Assembly: GCA_016208205.1 (NCBI GenBank)
Contig: JACQYP010000055.1
Span: 1 to 22,585 of the forward strand
Direction: 5' to 3'
Length of the DNA: 22,585 nucleotides
DNA from: Candidatus Desantisiibacteriota bacterium
GTDB taxonomy: Bacteria; UBA9089; CG2-30-40-21
Part shown: positions 1 to 7,613 of the stretch, one piece after another
How positions within the stretch are numbered: the stretch's first letter is position 1
Layout of the letters: each line of letters begins with the position of its first letter
Notes under the pieces: generated by a model
Database searches by the model: none
Seen by the model: only the letters and a program-made list of their open reading frames with translations
Told to the model about the DNA's origin: nothing
Translations under genes and position numbers: made by a program

Positions 1-218
1 AGCTACTCAGGTGTTCAGGCTGAAGGCTGAAGGCTGTTAGTTCTCATGTATTGGCCAAATCAAGGCGACCAAAACCTACTCGTCGATAAATCGACATCGC
101 AACTTTGTTGGCCAGTTCAAATGTCCTGAGTTTCCTATGATCACACATGATTCTCTCCTTCGGCCTTCAGTCTTCAGTCTATCCCTGTATTCACAGGGAC
201 AAGCCTACCTGAGTGGTT
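1..218. repeat. Imperfect terminal inverted repeat (family A) bounding a small gene
   Basis: The left arm (1-35) begins with a CTACTCAGGT core and continues as tandem GAAGGCTG units. The right arm (157-218) has CTTCAGTCTTCAGTC units and ends in ACCTGAGTGGT, the near reverse complement of the left terminus. A small hairpin (TCCCTGT 183-189, ACAGGGA 194-200) interrupts the right arm. The arms enclose a short minus-strand ORF with a good Shine-Dalgarno sequence. The layout resembles a small non-autonomous element, but no target-site duplication is obvious and the left end coincides with the window edge. Confidence 0.6.
44..148 (-). pseudogene. Truncated four-helix-bundle (23S rRNA intervening-sequence-type) protein
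   Basis: This 34-codon ORF was found by reading the minus strand; it is too short for most gene callers. Its start reads MCDHRKLRTFELANKVAMSIYR, which resembles the first helix of the four-helix-bundle/IVP family (pattern HRKL-x-x-FELA-x-x-x-A-x-x-x-Y). The usual GFP-x-E-x-x-GLT-x-Q-x-RRA stretch and later helices (family about 115-125 residues) are missing; the ORF ends GFGRLDLANT. An AAGGAGAG ribosome-binding site lies about 4 bases upstream, in the edge of the right repeat arm. It is probably an internally deleted relic. Family assignment is from remembered consensus only. Function of the intact family outside rRNA intervening sequences is poorly known. Confidence 0.5.
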
Positions 219-243
219 ATGTTGTAACATCGACAATAATCTC

Positions 244-272
244 TTGACAAACCAAGTCTTTTGTGGTATATT
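244..272 (+). promoter_or_regulatory. Sigma-70-type promoter candidate
   Basis: TTGACA (244-249, 6/6) is separated by exactly 17 bases from TATATT (267-272, 5/6). It overlaps the apparent start of the MGMT-like remnant, so transcripts would begin near 279 and could run on into the hydrogenase genes at 573. In AT-rich DNA such matches also arise by chance. Confidence 0.45.
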
Positions 273-499
273 ACAAAAATGATGCAGAGGATTTGGTTGA
301 TGGTAAAGAACCGTCACCTTATTGGCGTATCGTTAAATCAGACGGTAGTCTGAATAAGAAATTCCCTGATGGAGCAAAATGGCAAACAATCCGTTTAATT
401 GAAGAGAGTCATACTATTGAACCGGGAAAAGGGAATACAAAATTCAGAATTCAGAATACAGAAGGCCGAATTCTGCATACAGAATGTGTTCATTTCTGA
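263..499 (+). pseudogene. 5'-truncated MGMT-family (alkyltransferase-like) DNA-binding domain remnant
   Basis: The 78 codons resemble the C-terminal part of small MGMT-family/alkyltransferase-like proteins. They include PYWRIVKSDGSLN-x-KFPDG, the wing region that normally follows the recognition helix, and a tail EESHTIEPGKG typical of the group. The N-terminal half, including the helix-turn-helix and any PCHR-like active site, is absent. The reading frame opens only at 248, next to the family A unit, and the GTG at 263 lies inside a promoter-like sequence. The last 20 or so residues are encoded by the GAATTCAG palindrome. This looks like a gene cut at its 5' end and extended at its 3' end by repeats; activity is unlikely. 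Family call from motif memory. Confidence 0.5.
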
Positions 500-526
500 C
501 TCCTGAATTCTGAATTCTATATTCCC
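431..526. repeat. GAATTCAG inverted repeat (family B)
   Basis: The arms at 431-456 and 501-526 are about 24/26 complementary and built on tandem GAATTCAG. About 44 bases separate them. The left arm and loop code for the tail of the MGMT-like remnant and supply its stop. No T-run follows, so it is not a classic intrinsic terminator. Confidence 0.75.
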
Positions 527-572
527 TTTTCACTTATTTAGCTTTTCACTTTAATCTGTGTGGTTATAAAAC

Positions 573-1598
573 ATGAAATTTCTAAAATTACCAACAAATA
601 ATCTCCATGAGTTTATATTGAATCTAAGAAAGATGGGTGAGGTTCATATACCCATAAAAAAAGGGGAAAAATCCTTTGTCTTTCGAAAGATGAATGAGCC
701 TTGCGATATTTCTAATATACAGCTTGATTATCATAGAACCATCCTTCCATTAAAAAAATACTTTTATCATCCTACAGAAACCATGTTTGAATTTTCCAAA
801 ACCGGATTTGTCCAACCAGAACAACAACTTGATGTCCATGATATTATCTTTGGGGTGCATGCTTGTGATATACATGGCGTTCTCACATTAGATCTTGTCT
901 TTTCCGGAAAATATCGAGACGATTATTATTTTAATAGAAGAAAAAATGTTTCTCTAATTGGACTGAGCTGTATGCCGGATGAATTCTGTTTCTGTAGCTC
1001 TATGGCTACAGATTATGTAGAGATTGGTTTTGATCTGTTTCTTTCCGAGATACCAGATGCATACTTAGTCAGGATTGGTACAAGCAAGGGTGATGATATG
1101 CTGAACCTCTCCAGGGAATTGTTTGAGGAAATAACCCATAAGGATATTGATGCTCACAAAGACTATTCCCTTGCAAGAAAAAAGGCATTCAAAAGGTCTC
1201 TTGATATCCGAAATCTGCCGGAAATCATGGATCTGGAGTATGAAAGCAATCTGTGGGATGAGTTGGGTAATAGATGTACCAGTTGCGGAACATGTTCCAT
1301 GGTTTGTCCTACCTGCTATTGCTACAGAATATTTGATGATATTAACATGGACATGGAATCAGGCAAGAGAAGGCGGCAATGGGATTGCTGTTTATTCCGG
1401 GATCATGCTATGGTAGCCGGGGGGCATAACTTCAGACAAAGCCGTTCAGACAGGTTTAAGCATAGATGGTTGCATAAACAACAGTCGTTTGCCGGCGTTT
1501 TTGGAAGACCAAGCTGCGTTGGCTGCGGAAGGTGTATTGAGGATTGCCCGGCTAAAATAGACATTGTTGCTGAATCTAATAAGATTCAAGGGATGTGA
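573..1598 (+). CDS. hydB: Sulfhydrogenase / group 3b [NiFe]-hydrogenase beta subunit, 4Fe-4S dicluster protein
   Basis: The protein (341 residues) is the iron-sulfur electron-transfer subunit of cytosolic NAD(P)-linked hydrogenases (HydB/ShyB, related to anaerobic sulfite reductase A). It should pass electrons between the flavin subunit and the small subunit. Two cluster motifs are visible near the C-terminus: CTSCGTCSMVCPTCYC (about residues 235-250) and CVGCGRCIEDCP (about 316-327). Between them is the family-typical AGGHNFR segment. No signal peptide is seen. The gamma subunit follows after 141 bases of repeat, then delta. The ATG at 573 has no convincing Shine-Dalgarno sequence, so the start is less certain than the family. 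The 3' end is close to a family C repeat but not inside it. Confidence 0.85.
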   Translation: MKFLKLPTNNLHEFILNLRKMGEVHIPIKKGEKSFVFRKMNEPCDISNIQLDYHRTILPLKKYFYHPTETMFEFSKTGFVQPEQQLDVHDIIFGVHACDIHGVLTLDLVFSGKYRDDYYFNRRKNVSLIGLSCMPDEFCFCSSMATDYVEIGFDLFLSEIPDAYLVRIGTSKGDDMLNLSRELFEEITHKDIDAHKDYSLARKKAFKRSLDIRNLPEIMDLEYESNLWDELGNRCTSCGTCSMVCPTCYCYRIFDDINMDMESGKRRRQWDCCLFRDHAMVAGGHNFRQSRSDRFKHRWLHKQQSFAGVFGRPSCVGCGRCIEDCPAKIDIVAESNKIQGM

Positions 1599-1631
1599 TT
1601 CATCGATCAGTGATTGGTAGAAAGGATTCTG

Positions 1632-1710
1632 GTAACTGTTTACGGTTACCAGTTAGCGGTTCACGGTTAAAAAAACTGTGAACTGTAAACTGACAACCGT
1701 GAACGGTTAC
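1632..1710. repeat. Inverted repeat of CGTGAACGGTTA type (family C)
   Basis: The arms 1632-1668 and 1676-1710 pair imperfectly around a run of A. The unit CCGTGAACGGTTAC recurs at about 17056-17075 and 22305-22343. This copy fills most of the hydB-hydG gap (1599-1739). Confidence 0.75.
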
Positions 1711-1739
1711 ATTCTACTATGCAAGCGGAGTAAAAAATA

Positions 1740-2714
1740 ATGACTAACCCCTATATGCCACATTTGGCAAAAATAATTAGAATAATTCCTCAAATGGAGG
1801 TAGCACCTCAGGCAGATGATGTCAGACTTTTTCAGATAAGACTTGATAATGAAAAGATAAGGAATGAGTTCAATCATAGACCGGGACAATTTGTGATGAT
1901 TTCTGTTCTTGGTACAGGTGAAGCACCAATTTCCATATCATCATCACCTACAAGACCAGGGATTATAGAGCTTTGCATCAGAAAAGCCGGTAAGGTGACA
2001 AATGCCTTATTTAGATTAAAAGAAAATGCCACTATTGGAATAAGGGGACCATATGGCAATGGCTATTTCATGGAAAGGATTAAGGGGAATAATCTCTTGA
2101 TTATAGCCGGTGGTATTGGTATGGCTCCATTACGATCATTACTCTGGTACAGCCTTGACAATCGGGATGATTTCAAGGATATAATCCTGATGTATGGCAC
2201 AAAAACCCCAAAGGAGATGCTCTTCAAGGATGAGCTTTTTTCTCTTTTAGATAGAAAAGATATCAAGTGTCTTCTGACTGTAGACAAAGATGATACAGGC
2301 ACATGGAAGGCAAATATCGGGGTTGTGACAAGATTGTTTGATATGGCTGGATTGGGGGAAGAGGAAGCAGGCACAAAGGCACAAAGGCACAAAGGCACAG
2401 AGGAGGCAGGAGACAGGGGTCAGGAGGCAGAAGGCGTAGAGATACAAAGTAAGAGCAACTTGTCTATTGACAGGAATGGTTCATCTGTAACAACATATGC
2501 AGCCATTTGCGGCCCGCCGATCATGTATCAATTTGTCTTGCAAAAGCTTATTGAATGTGGCTTTTCCAAGGATAAAATCATGATGTCATTAGAAAGAAGG
2601 ATGCAGTGCGGTATTGGTAAGTGCCTTCATTGCAGCGTGGGACATAAGTATACCTGTACTGATGGACCCATATTTACCTACTGGGATGTTATGAATATGC
2701 AAGAGGTAGTCTGA
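1740..2714 (+). CDS. hydG: Sulfhydrogenase / group 3b hydrogenase gamma subunit (FAD/NAD(P) reductase)
   Basis: This 324-residue ferredoxin-NADP reductase-fold protein couples NAD(P)H to the hydrogenase. Visible parts are the FAD domain with the RPGQFVMISV region (about 42-51), the NAD(P)-binding start LLIIAGGIGMAPLRSLLWY (about 118-136), CGPPIMYQ before the last helix, and a C-terminal 2Fe-2S motif C-x4-C-x2-C-x7-C (MQCGIGKCLHC then C). A charged insert of about 28 residues (about 210-237) is encoded by an interspersed tandem repeat and has no family counterpart that I know; it lies between the nucleotide-binding core and CGPP. ATG 1740 has GGAG about 10 bases upstream. The delta gene starts 8 bases after the stop, so co-translation is likely. 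Confidence 0.85.
   Translation: MTNPYMPHLAKIIRIIPQMEVAPQADDVRLFQIRLDNEKIRNEFNHRPGQFVMISVLGTGEAPISISSSPTRPGIIELCIRKAGKVTNALFRLKENATIGIRGPYGNGYFMERIKGNNLLIIAGGIGMAPLRSLLWYSLDNRDDFKDIILMYGTKTPKEMLFKDELFSLLDRKDIKCLLTVDKDDTGTWKANIGVVTRLFDMAGLGEEEAGTKAQRHKGTEEAGDRGQEAEGVEIQSKSNLSIDRNGSSVTTYAAICGPPIMYQFVLQKLIECGFSKDKIMMSLERRMQCGIGKCLHCSVGHKYTCTDGPIFTYWDVMNMQEVV
2368..2449. repeat. In-frame GCACAAAGG tandem repeat (family D) inside hydG
   Basis: About three copies of GCACAAAGG (2371-2397) are followed by GGCAGGAGACAGGGGTCAGGAGG, the family H unit. The same units occur between genes at 15378-15491, 16871-16888, 17113-17180 (reverse complement) and 20972-21000. Here the insert keeps the reading frame and adds a Glu/Gly/Lys-rich stretch. 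Confidence 0.8.
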
Positions 2715-2722
2715 GGTAAAAA

Positions 2723-3496
2723 ATGTCAAAACCAAAGATTGGAATATATGGATTAACAAGCTGTGCCGGGGATCAACTTACTATCCTGAATTGTGAGGAT
2801 GAATTGCTTGAGATTGCCTCACAGGTTGATATTAAATCTTTCTGTCTGGCTCAGACAGGGAATGAGGAAACAAGTATTGACATTGCCCTTGTCGAGGGAA
2901 CGGTTTCTACCCAGAGAGACCTTGAGAGATTAAAGGAAATACGAAGTAGGACAGCTATCCTGACAGCTATGGGTACCTGTGCAAGCTGGGGTGGAATGTA
3001 TGCCATGAGGAATGATATCCCACGAGCAGAAATGATTAAGGATGTATATGGAGAAAAAGAGGTTGAATGCTTTGATGCACTTTCCGCATCAGAGGTGTTG
3101 CCTGCACAACCGCTTAAAAACTTTGTTAAGGTTGACTTATCTATCCCTGGTTGTCCCATAGAAAAAAAATGGTTTTTAAGGATATTCAGGGCATTTCTTC
3201 ACGGTGACATAATAGAGCTTCCAAATTTCTCTTTGTGCAGCGAGTGTAAGATGGTGGAAAATGAGTGTTTATTGGTAAACAGGGGCATGTTTTGCCTTGG
3301 ACCAATCACTATTACCGGTTGCAAGGCAAGATGTCCGTCGCACAATATCCCTTGTATAGGCTGCCATGGACCGGTTGATGAGACAAACTATGCTGCAGAG
3401 GTTGATATCTTGTTGAATATGGGATATACCATTGAAGAGATAAAGAGAAAAATGGGATTTTTTGTATTCAATCCAGATATTAAGCAGAGGCAGTAG
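2723..3496 (+). CDS. hydD: Sulfhydrogenase / group 3b [NiFe]-hydrogenase delta (small) subunit
   Basis: The 257-residue protein is the Fe-S small subunit that would pair with a NiFe catalytic subunit. Motifs in order are LTSCAGDQ (proximal cluster, about 11-18), EGTVST, MGTCASWGG (about 91-99), IPGCPIEKKW (about 138-147), then a Cys-rich C-terminal part with CSECKM, GCKARCPSHNIPCIGCHGP. There is no twin-arginine signal, fitting a cytoplasmic group 3 enzyme. GAGGT precedes the ATG. In this family the usual order is beta-gamma-delta-alpha, yet the next gene here is a 62-residue zinc-ribbon protein, so the catalytic alpha subunit is not adjacent. Its absence is either loss or relocation. Confidence 0.85.
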   Translation: MSKPKIGIYGLTSCAGDQLTILNCEDELLEIASQVDIKSFCLAQTGNEETSIDIALVEGTVSTQRDLERLKEIRSRTAILTAMGTCASWGGMYAMRNDIPRAEMIKDVYGEKEVECFDALSASEVLPAQPLKNFVKVDLSIPGCPIEKKWFLRIFRAFLHGDIIELPNFSLCSECKMVENECLLVNRGMFCLGPITITGCKARCPSHNIPCIGCHGPVDETNYAAEVDILLNMGYTIEEIKRKMGFFVFNPDIKQRQ

Positions 3497-3549
3497 CAGT
3501 TCAGATTCAGGGTCTGACCCTATAAAAAGGCATGGAGGGCTAAGAAAAT

Positions 3550-3738
3550 ATGATTTGTCCTGATTGCAACTATGAAAATAATACAGAAGATGCCTTATTT
3601 TGTGGTCTCTGCGGCAAGGCATTCAGAAAGGAAAAAGTAAAAGAAAAAACAGATATAAAAACAAATAAAGAAGAAATCGAAACTACGCCAAGGGAGTTTA
3701 CCAAATTAGACAAAAAAGCTGATATTCAGACCTCGTGA
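3550..3738 (+). CDS. Small zinc-ribbon protein
   Basis: This 62-residue protein starts MICPDCNYENNTEDALFCGLCG: two CxxC pairs about 13 residues apart form a zinc-ribbon (zinc_ribbon_2/DUF-type). A Lys/Glu-rich, probably disordered tail follows. A GGAGGG ribosome-binding site lies about 10 bases before the ATG. Such ribbons usually head a longer membrane or signalling protein, so it may be a free-standing or truncated version. Immediately downstream are membrane genes of the DUF2157 group, with which it may be transcribed. Specific function unknown. Confidence 0.6.
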   Translation: MICPDCNYENNTEDALFCGLCGKAFRKEKVKEKTDIKTNKEEIETTPREFTKLDKKADIQTS

Positions 3739-3867
3739 ATTAGCTTCGAATGTCAAAGGGTGAATCAATGAAACACAAGGGGTTGCAAGATAATTGGACA
3801 TTTGGGACTACCAATATATACCATGATATGCTGTATCTTAAGTACTTAGTTACTTGAGGTAGCATAT

Positions 3868-4923
3868 GTGGAATCACGAGGTCTGGATATTAGAATCATC
3901 AATAAGTTTTCTCAAGATGGACTATTAAACGATGATGCATTCATCGCTGCAAGCAGAATATTACGCCCAATTTCTAATTGGTTCTCATGGGCAAGACAAA
4001 TGCTTTTTATCTTTGGCAATACATTGGTACTGGCTGGAATCATTTTTTTCTTTGCTTATAATTGGTCAAAAATGGGGCGTTTTTTTAAGTTTGGGTTGAT
4101 TGAATCGGGAATTATAGTTTGTATCATTGGCTCTTACTTGCAGGGAAGAACACAACTCACCGGTAAAGTCCTGCTGCTGTGTGCTTCGGTCATGGTTGGA
4201 GTCCTGTTAGCTGTTTATGGACAGATATATCAGACAGGAGCTGATACCTTTGAATTATTTATTGGCTGGGCGATTTTGATATTTGGTTGGGTTGTTATTT
4301 CAGAATTTGACGCCCTCTGGCTATTATGGCTCATCATCTTAAATACCGGAGTAATTCTATACTGGGCTCAGGTAGGGTCTCCTGCTTACTCTATTTCCTA
4401 TGAATACCTCTGTCTCGCTGTGGCAGTTATCAATGGTTTGGCTTTAGCTTTATGCGAAGCTGCTATGCTGCGAGGAGTTAAATGGCTCAGAGAAAGGTGG
4501 CTTTGCAACATCTTACTGGCTACTTTCCTTGTTGCTCTATTGATTCCTACTATTAATCAGATTGTTGATTCTGAAAGTGCAAAAGTGGTGACTGTTTTTA
4601 TCGCTTGCACATGGATTATTGCCATTGTAGGCGGATATATCTGTTATCGATATAAACTTCGTGATATGGTATCCCTATCACTCATTATATGGAATGTCTG
4701 TATTGTTATATTGACAATGGTCGCAAGAGCTTTGTTTGACTCCTCAAATTTTAATGATAGTGGTCCGTACTTATTCTTTTCGCTGATTATATTAGGGTTG
4801 GTAAGTGGTGCTGCCTTCTGGCTGAGAACGATTGCTGCAATAATGGCGGAGGAAGTGGAAGAAATGAACGGGATAAAGGAATGGAGGAATTTTTGCAATG
4901 AACAACAATACTCCCACGATTAG
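3868..4923 (+). CDS. DUF2157 integral membrane protein
   Basis: This 351-residue protein has a short cytoplasmic N-terminal region of about 45 residues and then roughly ten hydrophobic helices. Features typical of DUF2157 are the GNTLVLAGIIFFFAYNWSKM first-helix segment (about 50-70) and the GQIYQTGAD turn (about 116-124). The start is GTG 3868 with GAGGT seven bases upstream; the 129-base gap before it has no clear repeat. Its 3' end overlaps the DUF4401 gene by 26 bases, and a GDYXXLXY gene follows, the usual three-gene set. The biochemical role is unknown; an envelope function is only an inference from membrane location. Confidence 0.8.
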   Translation: MESRGLDIRIINKFSQDGLLNDDAFIAASRILRPISNWFSWARQMLFIFGNTLVLAGIIFFFAYNWSKMGRFFKFGLIESGIIVCIIGSYLQGRTQLTGKVLLLCASVMVGVLLAVYGQIYQTGADTFELFIGWAILIFGWVVISEFDALWLLWLIILNTGVILYWAQVGSPAYSISYEYLCLAVAVINGLALALCEAAMLRGVKWLRERWLCNILLATFLVALLIPTINQIVDSESAKVVTVFIACTWIIAIVGGYICYRYKLRDMVSLSLIIWNVCIVILTMVARALFDSSNFNDSGPYLFFSLIILGLVSGAAFWLRTIAAIMAEEVEEMNGIKEWRNFCNEQQYSHD

Positions 4924-5962
4924 AGAAATACTTGAATGTCTGGATGTCCAGGGACTGGTAAGCCAAAAAGAGATGATGAAAATCGAGGAAAGCTTAAACA
5001 AATCTGATCAGATATCAAAAGACCCGATTTACATACACATTCTTCTTGGTTTCGGTGCGTGGTTTGCTACCTTGTCTTTTATCTCGTTTTGTTATATATC
5101 TCGTATATTTAAGGATGATTTTTTGACAACCATTACGGGGATCATCTTTCTTGTTGTTGCAATTTTCATCACTAAGATAAATAAGGCTATATTCTTTAGT
5201 CAACTCTCTCTTGCTCTGGCATTTTCAGGAAATATCCTGATAGTAGCGGGAATAATAGAGAATTTTCATCCACATGAACTCTCTGTTGCAGTTATCATCC
5301 AGGCTATTATCTGCGTAATAGTTTACCCTTTCTATAATAATGCTATCTATCGCTTTGTAGCCCCAGCAGCACTGGTGGTACTTATCACAACATGGATTAT
5401 TGAGGAAAAGGCATTTTTTCTCATTCATCTCCTCATTGCCGCAGAGACATTTCTCGTCGGTACATTGTTGTTCTACAGAAAACGCCCTCACTTGCTTACA
5501 CCCCTGCTCTATTCATCTGCAATCATGCTGCCGATAACGCTTCTTTTTATGAACATCTCACAGGTAGATATATGGAGAAAAAACTTTGATGAACCACTAT
5601 GGCCGTCAAGTATATTGCTGGCAGGTAGTCTGATATATCTCTATCTTCATTTAGCCGGTGGATTGAAATGACTTAACGAGCCATGGCTGGTTCTTGCGAT
5701 TCTATCCACTATCCTTCTGGGAATTTTCACAACTCCCGGCATTCTGGTTGCAATCGGTTTGCTTGTCGTAGGCTATACATTTGGGGATCGCATATTGACA
5801 GTGCTGTCATATTTATTCCTGCCATGCTTTCTCATAGTCTTCTATTATGCTTTGAACATTGACCTTGCTTATAAATCATGGGTTGTTGCAGGAAGCGGCG
5901 TAATACTTCTTGTCGTCCATTGGATTGTAAAAAACCTTCAACCAGAGGAGGTATCAGGGTGA
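4898..5962 (+). pseudogene. DUF4401 membrane protein split by an in-frame TGA
   Basis: The first 257 codons (4898-5668) encode an N-terminal soluble segment and about seven to eight membrane helices. TGA at 5669-5671 interrupts, but the same frame then continues for 96 sense codons (LNEPWLVLAILSTI, then IDLAYKSWVVAGSGVILLVV) to the stop at 5960-5962. The joined length of about 354 residues fits the DUF4401 family, and the continuation has the family C-terminal YY-x-L-x-x-x-L-x-x-KS pattern. No frameshift is needed. The downstream gene is translationally coupled to the distal stop (GTGA). Options are a recent nonsense mutation, a sequencing error (TGG or CGA to TGA), or readthrough. GGAGGA precedes the ATG by 9 bases. 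Confidence 0.75.
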
Positions 5963-6465
5963 AGAAGATTCTTTTCTGGGGCATATTGGTATTCGTTATT
6001 GTGTATATCAATCTCCTTATTCTGAAGAAAGAAGAAACTATTACAAATGGCTGTACAATGCTACTTCGCCTTGCTCCTGTTGATCCCCGTTCACTTATAC
6101 AGGGTGATTATATGAGGTTAAGGTATGCTATTGCCAGAGAAATTCCACAAGATCAACTAAAGAACAAGGGATTCATCGTTGTCTCGCTTGATAAAAACAA
6201 TGTGGCTAAATTCGTGAGAATCCACAAAGATGAAAGTTTGCAGGCAGATGAACGGCTTCTCTTCTATCGCAATCGAGGTCAGGATAAACTTTGGTTGTGT
6301 GCAGAGTCGTTCATGTTTCAAGAAGGGGATGCCAAATTATATTCAAAGGCACAATATGGTGAATTGAAAGTTGATGCATCAGGTACAAGCGTACTTGTAG
6401 GTCTTCGCGGAGAAGATCTCAGCCCTCTTGGGAAAACCAATGCTGTTCTATCTGGGAAAATGTAA
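5959..6465 (+). CDS. GDYXXLXY-domain membrane-anchored protein
   Basis: This is a 168-residue protein. I chose the GTG at 5959 over upstream possibilities because GAGGAGGT sits seven bases before it and the start overlaps the DUF4401 stop as GTGA. It has one N-terminal membrane anchor (residues about 3-22), then an extracytoplasmic domain with LAPVDPRSLIQGDYMRLRY, the defining motif (about 45-60). DUF2157, DUF4401 and GDYXXLXY genes commonly occur together, so the three probably form an envelope complex of unknown activity. The gene appears intact. Confidence 0.8.
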   Translation: MKKILFWGILVFVIVYINLLILKKEETITNGCTMLLRLAPVDPRSLIQGDYMRLRYAIAREIPQDQLKNKGFIVVSLDKNNVAKFVRIHKDESLQADERLLFYRNRGQDKLWLCAESFMFQEGDAKLYSKAQYGELKVDASGTSVLVGLRGEDLSPLGKTNAVLSGKM

Positions 6466-6551
6466 GGACGGGAAATGTAAGGAGAAAGGGAAAAGGGAAG
6501 AATTGGAGAAGAGTTTCGACCTAAATATATAAAAAAAGGATGGTAAACACA

Positions 6552-7520
6552 ATGTCTGTTACACAAAAGCAATATGTTTCTGAGCTGAAAAAAGGGAGTA
6601 TAATCAAGAGCTGTTTTGCAGTAAAAAAGAAAGAGATGCGTGAGTTTAAGGATAAGCCTCAGCAATATCTGTCGCTTGAGATTGGGGACAAAACAGGATT
6701 TGTGGATGCTGTTGCCTGGGAAAACGCTAACTTTTACACCACCCTGTTTGAGGAGGGGGATGTTGTCTGGATCAATGGCCGTGCAGGGGAATATCGGGGC
6801 AAGATACAGATAACCATTGATTCTATCTCTAAGTATACAGAATATAAATTAGATGATTTTCTTCCACAGACAGATAAGGATATTGAAGAAATGACTGCCC
6901 ATCTCTTCAAGGTTATTGCGGGGATTAATAACCCATATCTGAAAAAGCTGCTGGATTCCTTTGTCAGTGATACTGATTTTTTATCAAAATTTAAGCAAGC
7001 ACCTGCTGCCCGTTCTGTTCACCATGCCTATCTTGGCGGATTATTGGAGCATACCTGTGAATTGCTCAGGATGGGTGAGGTTATTTGTGAGATATATCCG
7101 CAGATTGACAGGGACATCTTTCTTACAGGGGCAATCCTTCATGATATTGGAAAGATTGATGAACTCAGGTATAGTTTATGTGTTGATTACACAGATGAAG
7201 GTGAGCTTGTTGGACATATTGTTATGGGTGAGAAAATGGTATCACAAAGGATTGAAACCATAGAAGGATTCCCCTCATCCTTGAGGATAAATCTGTTGCA
7301 TATCATCCTGAGCCATCATGGCGAATATGCCTTTGGCTCACCCAAGAGACCCAAAACCCTTGAGGCATGTGCCCTCCATCATGCAGATAATCTGAGTGCT
7401 CAGGTAAAGCGATTTATACAGATTATGGGACGAAAGACTGATTCAAACAATAATTGGACAGCATATGATGGGCTGTTAGGAAGAAGGCTGTATGTTCAGG
7501 ATACTCTGTTAGGCTGTTAG
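6552..7520 (+). CDS. YhaM-type 3'-5' exoribonuclease family: OB-fold plus HD domain
   Basis: The protein (322 residues from ATG 6552, 326 from ATG 6540) has an N-terminal OB-fold (about 1-95) followed by an HD phosphohydrolase domain. Metal-site motifs are HHAYLGGLLEHT (about 155-166), ILHDIGK (about 196-202), ILSHHGEY (about 249-256) and LHHADNLSAQV. This architecture matches YhaM/CBF1-type Mn-dependent exonucleases. I prefer ATG 6552 because AAGGATGG lies about 8 bases upstream, while ATG 6540 overlaps that site. The final residues (LLGC) and the TAG stop are encoded by the CTGTTAGG repeat. It converges with the methyltransferase gene. Confidence 0.8.
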   Translation: MSVTQKQYVSELKKGSIIKSCFAVKKKEMREFKDKPQQYLSLEIGDKTGFVDAVAWENANFYTTLFEEGDVVWINGRAGEYRGKIQITIDSISKYTEYKLDDFLPQTDKDIEEMTAHLFKVIAGINNPYLKKLLDSFVSDTDFLSKFKQAPAARSVHHAYLGGLLEHTCELLRMGEVICEIYPQIDRDIFLTGAILHDIGKIDELRYSLCVDYTDEGELVGHIVMGEKMVSQRIETIEGFPSSLRINLLHIILSHHGEYAFGSPKRPKTLEACALHHADNLSAQVKRFIQIMGRKTDSNNNWTAYDGLLGRRLYVQDTLLGC

Positions 7521-7613
7521 GCTGTAGACTGTAGGCTGTTAGGTTTGAAGGAATAAACCCCTCTTGCCTTTATTTCCTAACAGTCTACAGTCTATTCACC
7601 TACAGCCTATCTT
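7502..7613. repeat. CTGTTAGG/CTGTAGACTG inverted repeat (family A-like) between convergent genes
   Basis: The left arm (about 7504-7541) has repeated CTGTTAGG and GTAGACTGTAGG units. The right arm (about 7575-7613) carries CCTAACAGTCTACAGTCTA and CCTACAGCCTAT, complementary to it. It fills the gap between two convergent genes and codes for the last residues and stop of each. It may also act as a bidirectional transcription barrier. Confidence 0.75.

Noticed and set aside
1147..1416. ORF inside hydB in another frame
   Set aside because: Shadow of the Cys-rich coding region; no independent start signal or recognisable domain.
5669..5671. TGA as tryptophan (alternative code) or selenocysteine
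   Set aside because: Other genes, such as murG and ftsW, end normally at TGA. No SECIS-like hairpin with support was seen and the site is in a membrane loop with no redox motif.
5759..5962. Separate small membrane protein of 67 residues
   Set aside because: It is the same frame as the DUF4401 gene and matches that family's C-terminus; it is better treated as the part after the internal TGA.
7502..7613. Intrinsic terminator between convergent genes
   Set aside because: It has a strong inverted repeat but no U-tract after either arm; kept only as a repeat with a possible barrier effect.
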